Shown here piece by piece: positions 1-5,808 of a stretch of DNA of 8,704 nucleotides. The notes beneath the pieces are model-generated. The model made no database searches and was not told the DNA's origin. It worked only from the letters and a program-made list of their open reading frames with translations. Every line of letters begins with the position of its first letter. Within the stretch, counting starts at the first letter, position 1. The position numbers were made by a program, and so were the translations under genes. The stretch is from JBGTLA01 sp041744375 (GTDB lineage Bacteria; Actinomycetota; Acidimicrobiia; Spongiisociales; ZC4RG35): contig JBGTLA010000059.1 in the NCBI GenBank assembly GCA_041744375.1, positions 1 to 8,704 on the forward strand, given 5' to 3'.

Positions 1-2
1 CC

Positions 3-353
3 CAGCTGGGGCTCATCGCCGCCATGATGGCGGCCGGGTCCGTGGCGATGGCGATCGGCGCCGGCGGCGTCGGGCCTCTGCTGGTGATCGGCACCCTGGG
101 GGTCTTCGCCGGCGGCTGGGGATGGTCTGGGTTGTTGTTTCTCTCCCTGGTGCGCTCTTCACCCGCGGCGCCGGGGACGGTGGCGGGTATCGGGCTGATG
201 GGGCTCGCCACCGGCAACGCCCTCGGCCCTCTCGGCTTCGGCATCCTGGCGCAGCAGTTCTCTTTCGCCGCCGCCTGGATGGTGATGGCTGTCCTTGCTG
301 CGGCGGGAGCTGGCCTCATGGCGACAGCCCGGAGCCGCTTCGTCACCATCTGA
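3..353 (+). CDS. MFS transporter, C-terminal part (cut by left edge)
   Basis: This is the 3' end of a membrane transporter; the reading frame is open from base 3 and ends at TGA 351-353, giving about 116 visible residues. The sequence is almost wholly hydrophobic, with three or four membrane segments separated by short loops. The loop SLVRSSPAAPGTVAGI followed by a glycine-rich helix (GLMGLATGNALGPLGFGIL) is the usual look of helices 10-11 of a major facilitator superfamily permease. A last helix (AAAWMVMAVLAAAGAGLM) ends in a short basic tail. Substrate cannot be told from this end. The gene runs head-on into the molybdopterin oxidoreductase, with 7 bp between the stop codons. The internal ATGs near base 24 are not the true start, because the frame stays open to the edge. 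Family assignment is by pattern; another multi-helix permease family is possible. Confidence 0.75.
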   Translation, partial: QLGLIAAMMAAGSVAMAIGAGGVGPLLVIGTLGVFAGGWGWSGLLFLSLVRSSPAAPGTVAGIGLMGLATGNALGPLGFGILAQQFSFAAAWMVMAVLAAAGAGLMATARSRFVTI

Positions 354-354
354 C

Positions 355-375
355 GCCCGATCAGGCCTTCCGGGC
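355..375. terminator. Possible short hairpin between convergent genes
   Basis: GCCCG (355-359) can pair with CGGGC (371-375) across an 11-nt loop, and GGCC/GGCC around TTCCG gives a competing 4-bp stem. It lies where the MFS gene and the oxidoreductase gene converge and overlaps the latter's last codons. There is no T-run, so a classical intrinsic terminator is not shown. Confidence 0.2.
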
Positions 376-2367
376 CTCCACCAGGGTGTCGGAGTAGGCG
401 ACTCCACCTCCCCAGTCGGTAGGAGCGTCGTTGGTGAGAACGTTGGCGTTGGCCTCCCGGCCCCACCAGCCCCATGGGATGGCGGCCACCCCCGGGCGGA
501 GACGGTCGCTGATCTTGGCGGGAAGGGCCACCTGGCCCCGGTCGTTCCACACCGTCACCATGTCACCGTCGGTGATGTGGCGGATCTCGGCGTCGGAGGG
601 GTCGATCTCGAAGAAGGGGCCGACCTCGCGGTCGCCGTGGTGCTTGGAGTAGGTGGAGTTGAGGAACCGGGTGTGGTTCTTGGGGGTGAGCAACACTAGG
701 GGGTAGGTGTCATGTAGGGGGCTCCCCGGGCCTTCTGTGGCCGGGATGAATCCGGGCAGTGGGTCCTGACCGGCTCGAGCCAGCTCGGATGAGAACAACG
801 CCGCCTTGCCGTCGGGTGTGTCGAAACCCCCGTCGCCATAGACCAGGAGCTCTTCGGGGAGGTCGAGGCGCACGAAACCCTCCTTGCGGAGCAGCTCGAT
901 GTCGACGTCGGCCATTGCCATGCGAATCAGGGCCTCGTCGTCGAGGGCGAACTCGGGGTCGTCGAACCCCATCGCCCTGGCCAGACGGCGCCACAGCTCG
1001 GTGTTGGGGACCGCTTCGCCCCGGGGCGCGATCGCCGGCTCGTTCCACCCGAGATACAGGTGCCCCCACGACGGAACCATGTCCAGTTGTTCGATCTGGG
1101 TGGTGGCGGGGAAGACGACGTCGGCGAAGACAGCCGTGTCGGTGAGGAACTGCTCACTCACCACCGTGAACAGGTCGTCGCGCTCGAGGCCCCGGCGGGT
1201 GGCAGCCGCGTTGGGCACCGACACCACCGGGTTCCCGTTCCACACGAACAGGGCGTGCACGCCCATCTCGGGATCGGTGAGGACCCGGCCGAGTTCGTTC
1301 ATGTTCACAGTGCGTGTGTCGGTGGCGACGTCGTACACGCCGTCGTCGACCACCTCCTCCGACCATACCCCCACAGACCGCGACAGGCCGCCACCCCGCT
1401 CCTTCCAGGCGCCGGTCAGCACCGGCAAGCACCCGAGGGTGCGAAAGAACATGGCCCCCCGCTCGTGGTGCTCGGCTCCAATGAGCGTGCGTATGAATGT
1501 CGGGCGAACGGTGCCGTAGGCGTGGGCGAAACGCTCTATCTCGTCGGGAGCGACTCCGCACACCTCGGCGGCACGGGTGGGCGTCCACTCGGCCACCCGC
1601 TCGGCGAGCTGATCGAAACCGGTGGCGTGGCGGGCGACATAGTCATCGTCGACGAGGCCGTCGCGTATCAGAATCCCCATGACGGCGAGCATGAACGCCA
1701 CATCGGTCCCGGGAAGGGGCTGGATGAACCAATCGGACCGTTCGGCGGTCATGGTCCGAATGGGGTCGATGGTCACGACCTGGGCACCGTTGGAACGGGC
1801 CTCCTCCACGAACGCCCACAGGTGACGGTTGGTAAGGCACGTGTTGGTAGCCCACAACACCACCAGCTTGGCGAACCGCACGTCCATGGGGTCGGCGCTC
1901 TTTCTGGAGCCGTACGTGGCGGCCAGTCCGGCACCGGCGGTGGCTCCGCACAGAGAACCCACCTGTCGGGAGGCGCCGAGGCGAGCGAAGAAACGGCGGT
2001 CGAGGGAAGACATCTGGACGAGTCCCTGGGTACCGGCATCCACCCAGGGAACGACCGCTTCGCCGCCGTGCTCGTCGATGATCCGCCGTAGCCGTCCCGC
2101 CACCAGCTCGAGAGCTTCCTCCCAGCTCGCCCGGCGGAACTCACCAGCGCCCTTGGGGCCGGTGCGAATGAGGGGGTGGAGGACCCGGTCCGGATGATAG
2201 ACCCGGTCGAGGAACCGGTTCACCTTGGGGCACAGCTCACCACGGGAGTAGGGATGATCGGGGTTGCCCCGCATCTTCGTGGCGCGTCCGTCTTCCACCG
2301 TCACCACCCACCCACAGGTATCGGGGCAATCGTGATGGCAGGTTCCAAGAACGGTGGTGGCAGCCAT
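361..2367 (-). CDS. Molybdopterin-dependent oxidoreductase (bis-MGD, 4Fe-4S), cytoplasmic
   Basis: A complete 668-residue catalytic subunit of the DMSO reductase/formate dehydrogenase superfamily. N-terminal cysteines C10, C14, C18 (CHHDCPDTC) and C46 (GELCPK) would hold a 4Fe-4S cluster. C140 in GSLCGATAGAG is the likely molybdenum ligand. A middle region with LVVLWATNT and VVTIDPIRT binds the first guanine dinucleotide. The C-terminal part (from about LVLLTPKNHTRFLNS, ending NVLTNDAPTDWGGGVAYSD) is the molydopterin dinucleotide-binding domain. There is no Tat signal, so it should stay in the cytoplasm. The DCPDTC form is, as I recall it, typical of the poorly characterised MopB_3 group; substrate is unknown. 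The frame is open upstream to 2490, but I place the start at 2367: the iron-sulfur domain begins right after it, and a TACGAT box lies 6 nt upstream. No FeS or membrane partner subunit is adjacent. Confidence 0.92.
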   Translation of the reverse strand: MAATTVLGTCHHDCPDTCGWVVTVEDGRATKMRGNPDHPYSRGELCPKVNRFLDRVYHPDRVLHPLIRTGPKGAGEFRRASWEEALELVAGRLRRIIDEHGGEAVVPWVDAGTQGLVQMSSLDRRFFARLGASRQVGSLCGATAGAGLAATYGSRKSADPMDVRFAKLVVLWATNTCLTNRHLWAFVEEARSNGAQVVTIDPIRTMTAERSDWFIQPLPGTDVAFMLAVMGILIRDGLVDDDYVARHATGFDQLAERVAEWTPTRAAEVCGVAPDEIERFAHAYGTVRPTFIRTLIGAEHHERGAMFFRTLGCLPVLTGAWKERGGGLSRSVGVWSEEVVDDGVYDVATDTRTVNMNELGRVLTDPEMGVHALFVWNGNPVVSVPNAAATRRGLERDDLFTVVSEQFLTDTAVFADVVFPATTQIEQLDMVPSWGHLYLGWNEPAIAPRGEAVPNTELWRRLARAMGFDDPEFALDDEALIRMAMADVDIELLRKEGFVRLDLPEELLVYGDGGFDTPDGKAALFSSELARAGQDPLPGFIPATEGPGSPLHDTYPLVLLTPKNHTRFLNSTYSKHHGDREVGPFFEIDPSDAEIRHITDGDMVTVWNDRGQVALPAKISDRLRPGVAAIPWGWWGREANANVLTNDAPTDWGGGVAYSDTLVEARKA

Positions 2368-2373
2368 CGCACC

Positions 2374-2379
2374 ATCGTA
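2374..2379 (-). promoter_or_regulatory. Candidate -10 box (TACGAT) for the oxidoreductase
   Basis: On the minus strand TACGAT is followed by six bases (GGTGCG) and then the ATG at 2367. That places transcription start at or within a base or so of the start codon, i.e. a leaderless mRNA. It supports the short start over the extended one at 2490. No convincing -35 element is seen. Confidence 0.5.
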
Positions 2380-2428
2380 ACAACTGGGGGTAGCCTGCAG
2401 TCGAGAGCCACCGTCCCTTGCAGATCTC

Positions 2429-3784
2429 ATGAAACCCGATGGAGGCACATTTCCCGCCACCCGGTACGCCCAGAGCACCGGGGCCAGCATCGCCTATCAG
2501 GTCGTGGGCACCGGTCCCTTCGACGTCGTCATGGTGCCCGGATTCCCCTCCCACCTGGAACTGGCCTGGGAGTACCCGCGCCTGGCCCATTTCTACCGTC
2601 GGTTGGCGTCGTTCTGTCGCCTCATCCTGATCGACAAACGGGGCTTGGGGATGTCCGATCGGGTGCCCATCACCGAGCTTCCGGGCTTGGAACAACGCAT
2701 GGCCGACGTGCGGGCGGTCATCGACGCCGTAGGCTCCAGTCGCACCGCCCTCATCGGAGTCTCTGACGGGGGGCCGTTGGCGGCCCTGTACGCCGCCACC
2801 TACCCGGACCGAACCGAGCGACTAGTCCTGCTCAACACCTACGCCTGTCGGATCAAGACCGACGGTTATCCCTGGGCGCCGGATGCCGAGGAGTGGGACG
2901 AGTTTCAGAGAGTGATCCAGGCCGATTGGGGTCAGCCGCTCTTCGTGGAGACACTGGCGCCCTCGTTGGCGAACGACCCACAGTTCACCGACTGGTGGGC
3001 GCGGTTTCTGCGCCAGAGCGCCAGCCCCGGGGCGGCGATGGCCCTCCTGCGCATGAACGCCGAGATAGACGTCAGGGCTGTCCTCGGGGCGATACACGTC
3101 CCCACGTTGATCCTTCACAGATCGGGAGACCGCATCAATCCCATCGGTGGCGCCCGCTACATGGCCTCTCAGATCCCGGGAGCGCAACTCATCGAGCTCG
3201 AAGGCGACGGACATCATCCCTGGATGGGCGACAGCGCGGCCATCCTGGCGGAGATCCAGAAGTTCCTGGCGGGAGACGAGCGCAATCTCGTACCCGAACA
3301 GGTGCTGGCGTCACTTCTCTTCACGGACATCGTCGAGTCGACAGGCACCGCGGCCCAGATGGGCGATCATCGCTGGAACACGCTGCTGGAGACCCATCAC
3401 ACCGTCGTCCGCGCAGAGATCGACCACTTCGGGGGACGAGAGGTCAACACCACCGGTGATGGGTTCCTGGTGATGTTCGACGGACCGGCCCGGGCCGTGC
3501 GCTGCGCACTCTCGCTGATTGACCGCCTGGCCGAACTGGGCATCAAGATACGAGCCGGCGTCCACACCAGTGAGGTCGAACTGGCCGGCTCCGACATTCG
3601 TGGGCTGGGAGTCCATGTTGCTTCTCGGATCATGTCCCTAGCCGACGCGGGGGAAGTTATCGTCTCGTCGGTGGTTCGGGACTTGGCGCTGGGATCCGGC
3701 CTGACCTTCTCCGAACGCGGCGGCCACACTCTCAAGGGTGTGCCGGGTGAATGGGTGGTCTTTCGAGCGTCACATCCAGCCTGA
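2429..3784 (+). CDS. Alpha/beta-hydrolase fused to class III adenylate/guanylate cyclase (Rv1900c-like)
   Basis: 451 residues in two domains. Residues about 12-282 are an alpha/beta-hydrolase: GVSDGG with nucleophile S112, probable acid D234 and histidine H262 (GHHPW). Residues about 292-448 are a class III cyclase catalytic domain. Metal aspartates D300 (FTDIVEST) and D344 (TTGDGF) are present, as is the transition-state arginine R400. The purine site is not canonical: N340 stands where lysine is usual, D389 is kept, and H396 replaces the catalytic asparagine. Mycobacterium tuberculosis Rv1900c has the same domain order and, as I recall, an Asn/Asp purine pair. It probably makes cAMP, perhaps weakly; the hydrolase substrate is unknown. 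There is no signal peptide or membrane segment. The start is the only in-frame one before the homology; a clear Shine-Dalgarno site is lacking. It is divergent from the oxidoreductase (61-bp gap) and ends 6 bp from the convergent SLH gene. Confidence 0.93.
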   Translation: MKPDGGTFPATRYAQSTGASIAYQVVGTGPFDVVMVPGFPSHLELAWEYPRLAHFYRRLASFCRLILIDKRGLGMSDRVPITELPGLEQRMADVRAVIDAVGSSRTALIGVSDGGPLAALYAATYPDRTERLVLLNTYACRIKTDGYPWAPDAEEWDEFQRVIQADWGQPLFVETLAPSLANDPQFTDWWARFLRQSASPGAAMALLRMNAEIDVRAVLGAIHVPTLILHRSGDRINPIGGARYMASQIPGAQLIELEGDGHHPWMGDSAAILAEIQKFLAGDERNLVPEQVLASLLFTDIVESTGTAAQMGDHRWNTLLETHHTVVRAEIDHFGGREVNTTGDGFLVMFDGPARAVRCALSLIDRLAELGIKIRAGVHTSEVELAGSDIRGLGVHVASRIMSLADAGEVIVSSVVRDLALGSGLTFSERGGHTLKGVPGEWVVFRASHPA

Positions 3785-3790
3785 CGGGCC

Positions 3791-4612
3791 TCATGGGCAC
3801 CGAGTCTTGGCCAAACCCTGCTCTTGGATGTCGGCCAGTCGCGCCGACCCGATGCCGCTGATGCGCACGAGATCGTCGACGGAGGCGAAGGGCCGCAAGG
3901 AGATCAGCTGTGCTGCCCGCGCCTCGCTGATGTGGATGATGAGCACCAGCTCGTCCACAGGCGCCGTGTTGATGTCGACGCACGGCCGGGGCGGCGGTGT
4001 GAGCGGATCCAGTCCGAGAGCACGACCGAGGAACGTCGCCATCTGTGCCCTCGTCACCAACTGGTCGGGGCAAAAGCGGTCGTTGAAAGGCGGGTTGCAG
4101 CCGCGGGTGATCTGCGCCGCCGCCAACCGGCCGATCTCGGACTGAAAGGCGTGACCGAAGGTGTCGGTGAAGACGACCCCCTCGTGGCTGAGGCCCAGGG
4201 CCCGGACCAGGAAAGCCGCCATCTGGCCGCGCGTCACAAGGTGGTCGGGACAGAAGCGGTCGTGGGCGGGCGGGTTGCAGCCGCGGGTGACCCCGGCGGC
4301 AGCCAAACGGGCGATGTCGGGAGCGAAGATGTGCCCGTCGATGTCGCTGAAGTCGGCGCCCCCCGGGGGAAGCTGCAACGCCCGGCCCAAAAAGGCTGCC
4401 ATCTCGCCTCTCGTCACCGGGTGGTCGGGACAGAAGCGGTCGTTGGCGGGTGGGTTGCAGCCACGTGTTATGCCGGTCGCCGCCAACGCCTCGATGTGCC
4501 CCTCGTGGATGTTGCCATCGTCGTCGCGGAACGATCCACCAGGCTGACTGGCATCAGCCAACCCGATTCCCGCCAGCGAAGACACCAACACGAGCGCCAA
4601 GACCGCACCCAT
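3791..4612 (-). CDS. Secreted protein: three SLH repeats plus ComEA-like helix-hairpin-helix domain
   Basis: 273 residues. Residues 1-22 (ALVLVSSLAG core, cleavage near ADA-SQ) are a likely signal peptide. Three S-layer homology repeats follow at about 28-80, 88-140 and 148-200, each with an [IV]TRGCNPPxxDRFCPDxxVTRxxMAxFLxRAL core. Each repeat carries a cysteine pair (C52/C61, C112/C121, C172/C181), which would suit disulfides outside the cell. After a proline linker (TPPPRP), residues 211-273 match the ComEA-type double helix-hairpin-helix: DINTAPVDEL, a first hairpin, RPFASVDDLVRISGIGSARL, then a final cysteine C272. SLH domains bind secondary wall polymer; ComEA-like modules bind double-stranded DNA without sequence preference. 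A surface-held DNA-binding protein is therefore the inference, for DNA uptake or nucleoid/biofilm DNA. An in-frame TGA seven codons upstream of the ATG excludes a longer start. It lies 36 bp downstream of the DmdA-like gene but has its own promoter-like box. Confidence 0.88.
   Translation of the reverse strand: MGAVLALVLVSSLAGIGLADASQPGGSFRDDDGNIHEGHIEALAATGITRGCNPPANDRFCPDHPVTRGEMAAFLGRALQLPPGGADFSDIDGHIFAPDIARLAAAGVTRGCNPPAHDRFCPDHLVTRGQMAAFLVRALGLSHEGVVFTDTFGHAFQSEIGRLAAAQITRGCNPPFNDRFCPDQLVTRAQMATFLGRALGLDPLTPPPRPCVDINTAPVDELVLIIHISEARAAQLISLRPFASVDDLVRISGIGSARLADIQEQGLAKTRCP
4016..4531 (-). repeat. Three tandem SLH-coding repeats, 180-bp period
   Basis: The same minus-strand coding block recurs with an exact 180-bp step. 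The plus-strand tag AGCGGTCG falls at about 4075, 4255 and 4435, each followed by a GGGTTGCAGCC-like segment. Copies 2 and 3 of the tag (4246-4262 and 4426-4442) are nearly identical in DNA as well as protein, suggesting fairly recent internal duplication or gene conversion. These are protein-domain repeats, not a CRISPR array. Confidence 0.85.
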
Positions 4613-4620
4613 CTGTCTCG

Positions 4621-4626
4621 ACTCTA
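4621..4626 (-). promoter_or_regulatory. Candidate -10 box (TAGAGT) for the SLH gene
   Basis: Minus-strand TAGAGT, eight bases (CGAGACAG), then ATG at 4612. The spacing predicts a transcript starting at or a base or two before the start codon. This would let the SLH gene be transcribed separately from the DmdA-like gene upstream. Confidence 0.45.
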
Positions 4627-4651
4627 CGCGTCACCCTTCCGGGACGCGTCA
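4626..4651 (-). promoter_or_regulatory. Direct repeat TGACGCGT x2, possible operator at SLH promoter
   Basis: On the minus strand TGACGCGT (4651-4644) is repeated exactly after 10 bases (4633-4626). The first copy includes the stop codon of the DmdA-like gene and sits at the -35 position of the TAGAGT box; the second overlaps the first base of that box. Two exact 8-mers in this position suggest a binding site for a regulator, but no regulator is known. Confidence 0.35.
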
Positions 4652-5779
4652 GGGAAGGAGGGGAAAGGGCAACGAGACGACCCTTCCGCGCCAGGGACCT
4701 GCGGATGCCTGCACCTCGACCTCGGTCCCCGGGTTCCAGAGCGGCGTTCTGAGCATGGCCAGGCCCACCCCGTGACCGAGGCGCGGTGACCAGGCCGCCG
4801 ACGTCATCTCACCGACTCTCTCATCCCCTACGGTCACCGGGAGTGGTCGCACAACGGCGGGCGGGCGGGCATCGAAAGAGACACCACAGACTCGGCGCGC
4901 CACTCCTCGGCCGGCTTCGGCGCGCAACGATTCTTTCCCGATCGACTCGGCCGCGCTGTCGAGGGAGCAGAATCGGTCGAGACCAGCTTCGAGAGCCGAA
5001 TGCTCCCTCGTCGCGTCGGTCCCGTAGGACAGAAGCCCGGCTTCGATGCGGTCGATCAGGTTGGGACAGCCGGGACCGACCCCTTCGTCTAGACCCACGT
5101 CCATCAATTCATCCCACAGCGGAAGGGCCAGGTCGACGTTGTCGAGATAGATCTCGAAGCCGTTCTGGGAGCTCCAACCCGAGCGCGCCACCAGCAGGTC
5201 TCGGCCCCGGAACCCACACCATGCCCAACGGAAGAACCCGAGGCGGCGAACAGTCTCACCCATGACCCGGGCGGTCACCATTTCTGCCTTGGGACCCTGG
5301 ACGGCGAGTGGGTACACCTCCGGCTCGGCCACCTCGACCGCCAGACCCATCCCCGCCGCGAGCCCCGCCGCCCACAGACCGAGGTCGGAGTCGGAAATCG
5401 AAAACCAGTAGCGATCGCCACCCACCCGGATCACCACGGGATCGTTGATGAGGCACCCTCGGTGGTCGACCACCGGCGCATAGGCACAACGGCCGATCTC
5501 CAGGTGCGAGAGGTCGCGAACGGTCAGCAGCTGCGCCAGGCGCCCGGCGTCCGGACCCGTCAACTGCACCTGGCGTTGGCAGCTCACATCCCAGACCTGG
5601 GCGCTCGCTCGCAGGTGCTGGTAATCCTCCTCCACGCCGCGAAAGGACGTGGCCAACAGCATGTGGTTGTACACCGTGTATCCGCTCACCCCGGCCTCCT
5701 TCACTCTCGGGGTGAACGGGGTGACCCGGGTGCGCCTCGAAACCGTGAGCGGGACACCGCGGGGAGTGTGGGTGCTCAT
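4649..5779 (-). CDS. dmdA: GcvT-family protein, DmdA-like (DMSP demethylase candidate)
   Basis: 376 residues of the aminomethyltransferase (GcvT) fold: N-terminal folate-binding domain about 20-280, C-terminal beta-barrel about 295-375. Several stretches match, from memory, DmdA of Pelagibacter: TPFTPRV near the N terminus, YTVYNHMLL (34-42), VWDVSCQRQV (62-71), INDPVV (111-116), the WFSISDSD block (125-132), ARSGWS (198-203) with E209 and Y211 after it, and GPGCPNLIDRIEAGLLSYG (235-253). DmdA moves a methyl group from dimethylsulfoniopropionate to tetrahydrofolate, giving methylmercaptopropionate in the cytoplasm. The length fits. The frame is open to 6082, but the start at 5779 begins the homology and lies 5 nt after a TAGGGT box; the upstream extension is arginine/proline-rich and antisense to the next gene. 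Demethylation of another methylated substrate is possible. None of dmdB, dmdC or dmdD is in the window. Confidence 0.85.
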   Translation of the reverse strand: MSTHTPRGVPLTVSRRTRVTPFTPRVKEAGVSGYTVYNHMLLATSFRGVEEDYQHLRASAQVWDVSCQRQVQLTGPDAGRLAQLLTVRDLSHLEIGRCAYAPVVDHRGCLINDPVVIRVGGDRYWFSISDSDLGLWAAGLAAGMGLAVEVAEPEVYPLAVQGPKAEMVTARVMGETVRRLGFFRWAWCGFRGRDLLVARSGWSSQNGFEIYLDNVDLALPLWDELMDVGLDEGVGPGCPNLIDRIEAGLLSYGTDATREHSALEAGLDRFCSLDSAAESIGKESLRAEAGRGVARRVCGVSFDARPPAVVRPLPVTVGDERVGEMTSAAWSPRLGHGVGLAMLRTPLWNPGTEVEVQASAGPWRGRVVSLPFPLLP

Positions 5780-5784
5780 GTGGC

Positions 5785-5790
5785 ACCCTA
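5785..5790 (-). promoter_or_regulatory. Candidate -10 box (TAGGGT) for the DmdA-like gene
   Basis: Minus-strand TAGGGT is followed by five bases (GCCAC) and ATG at 5779, the spacing of a leaderless promoter. It lies in a 29-bp gap that must also serve the divergent gene, so the two -10 boxes are only four bases apart on opposite strands. Confidence 0.45.
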
Positions 5791-5794
5791 CCGC

Positions 5795-5800
5795 TACCGT
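5795..5800 (+). promoter_or_regulatory. Candidate -10 box (TACCGT) for the luciferase-like gene
   Basis: Plus-strand TACCGT is followed by eight bases (GCCGCCTC) and then the GTG start at 5809. No Shine-Dalgarno sequence is present, which agrees with a leaderless message. Its -35 region would lie inside the DmdA-like coding sequence. Confidence 0.4.
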
Positions 5801-5808
5801 GCCGCCTC

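Noticed and set aside
1060..2091. A 343-residue plus-strand open frame inside the molybdopterin oxidoreductase gene
   Set aside because: It is wholly antisense to a gene with clear cofactor motifs, and its product is glycine/histidine-rich without any domain. Long antisense frames are expected at this GC content.
4016..4531. Regularly spaced repeat resembling an array
   Set aside because: The 180-bp step matches the SLH protein repeats in frame; units are too long and too conserved between tags for CRISPR spacers.
3824..4789. A 321-residue plus-strand open frame opposite the SLH gene
   Set aside because: It shows triplicated segments only because it mirrors the SLH repeats. No start signal or recognisable fold is present.
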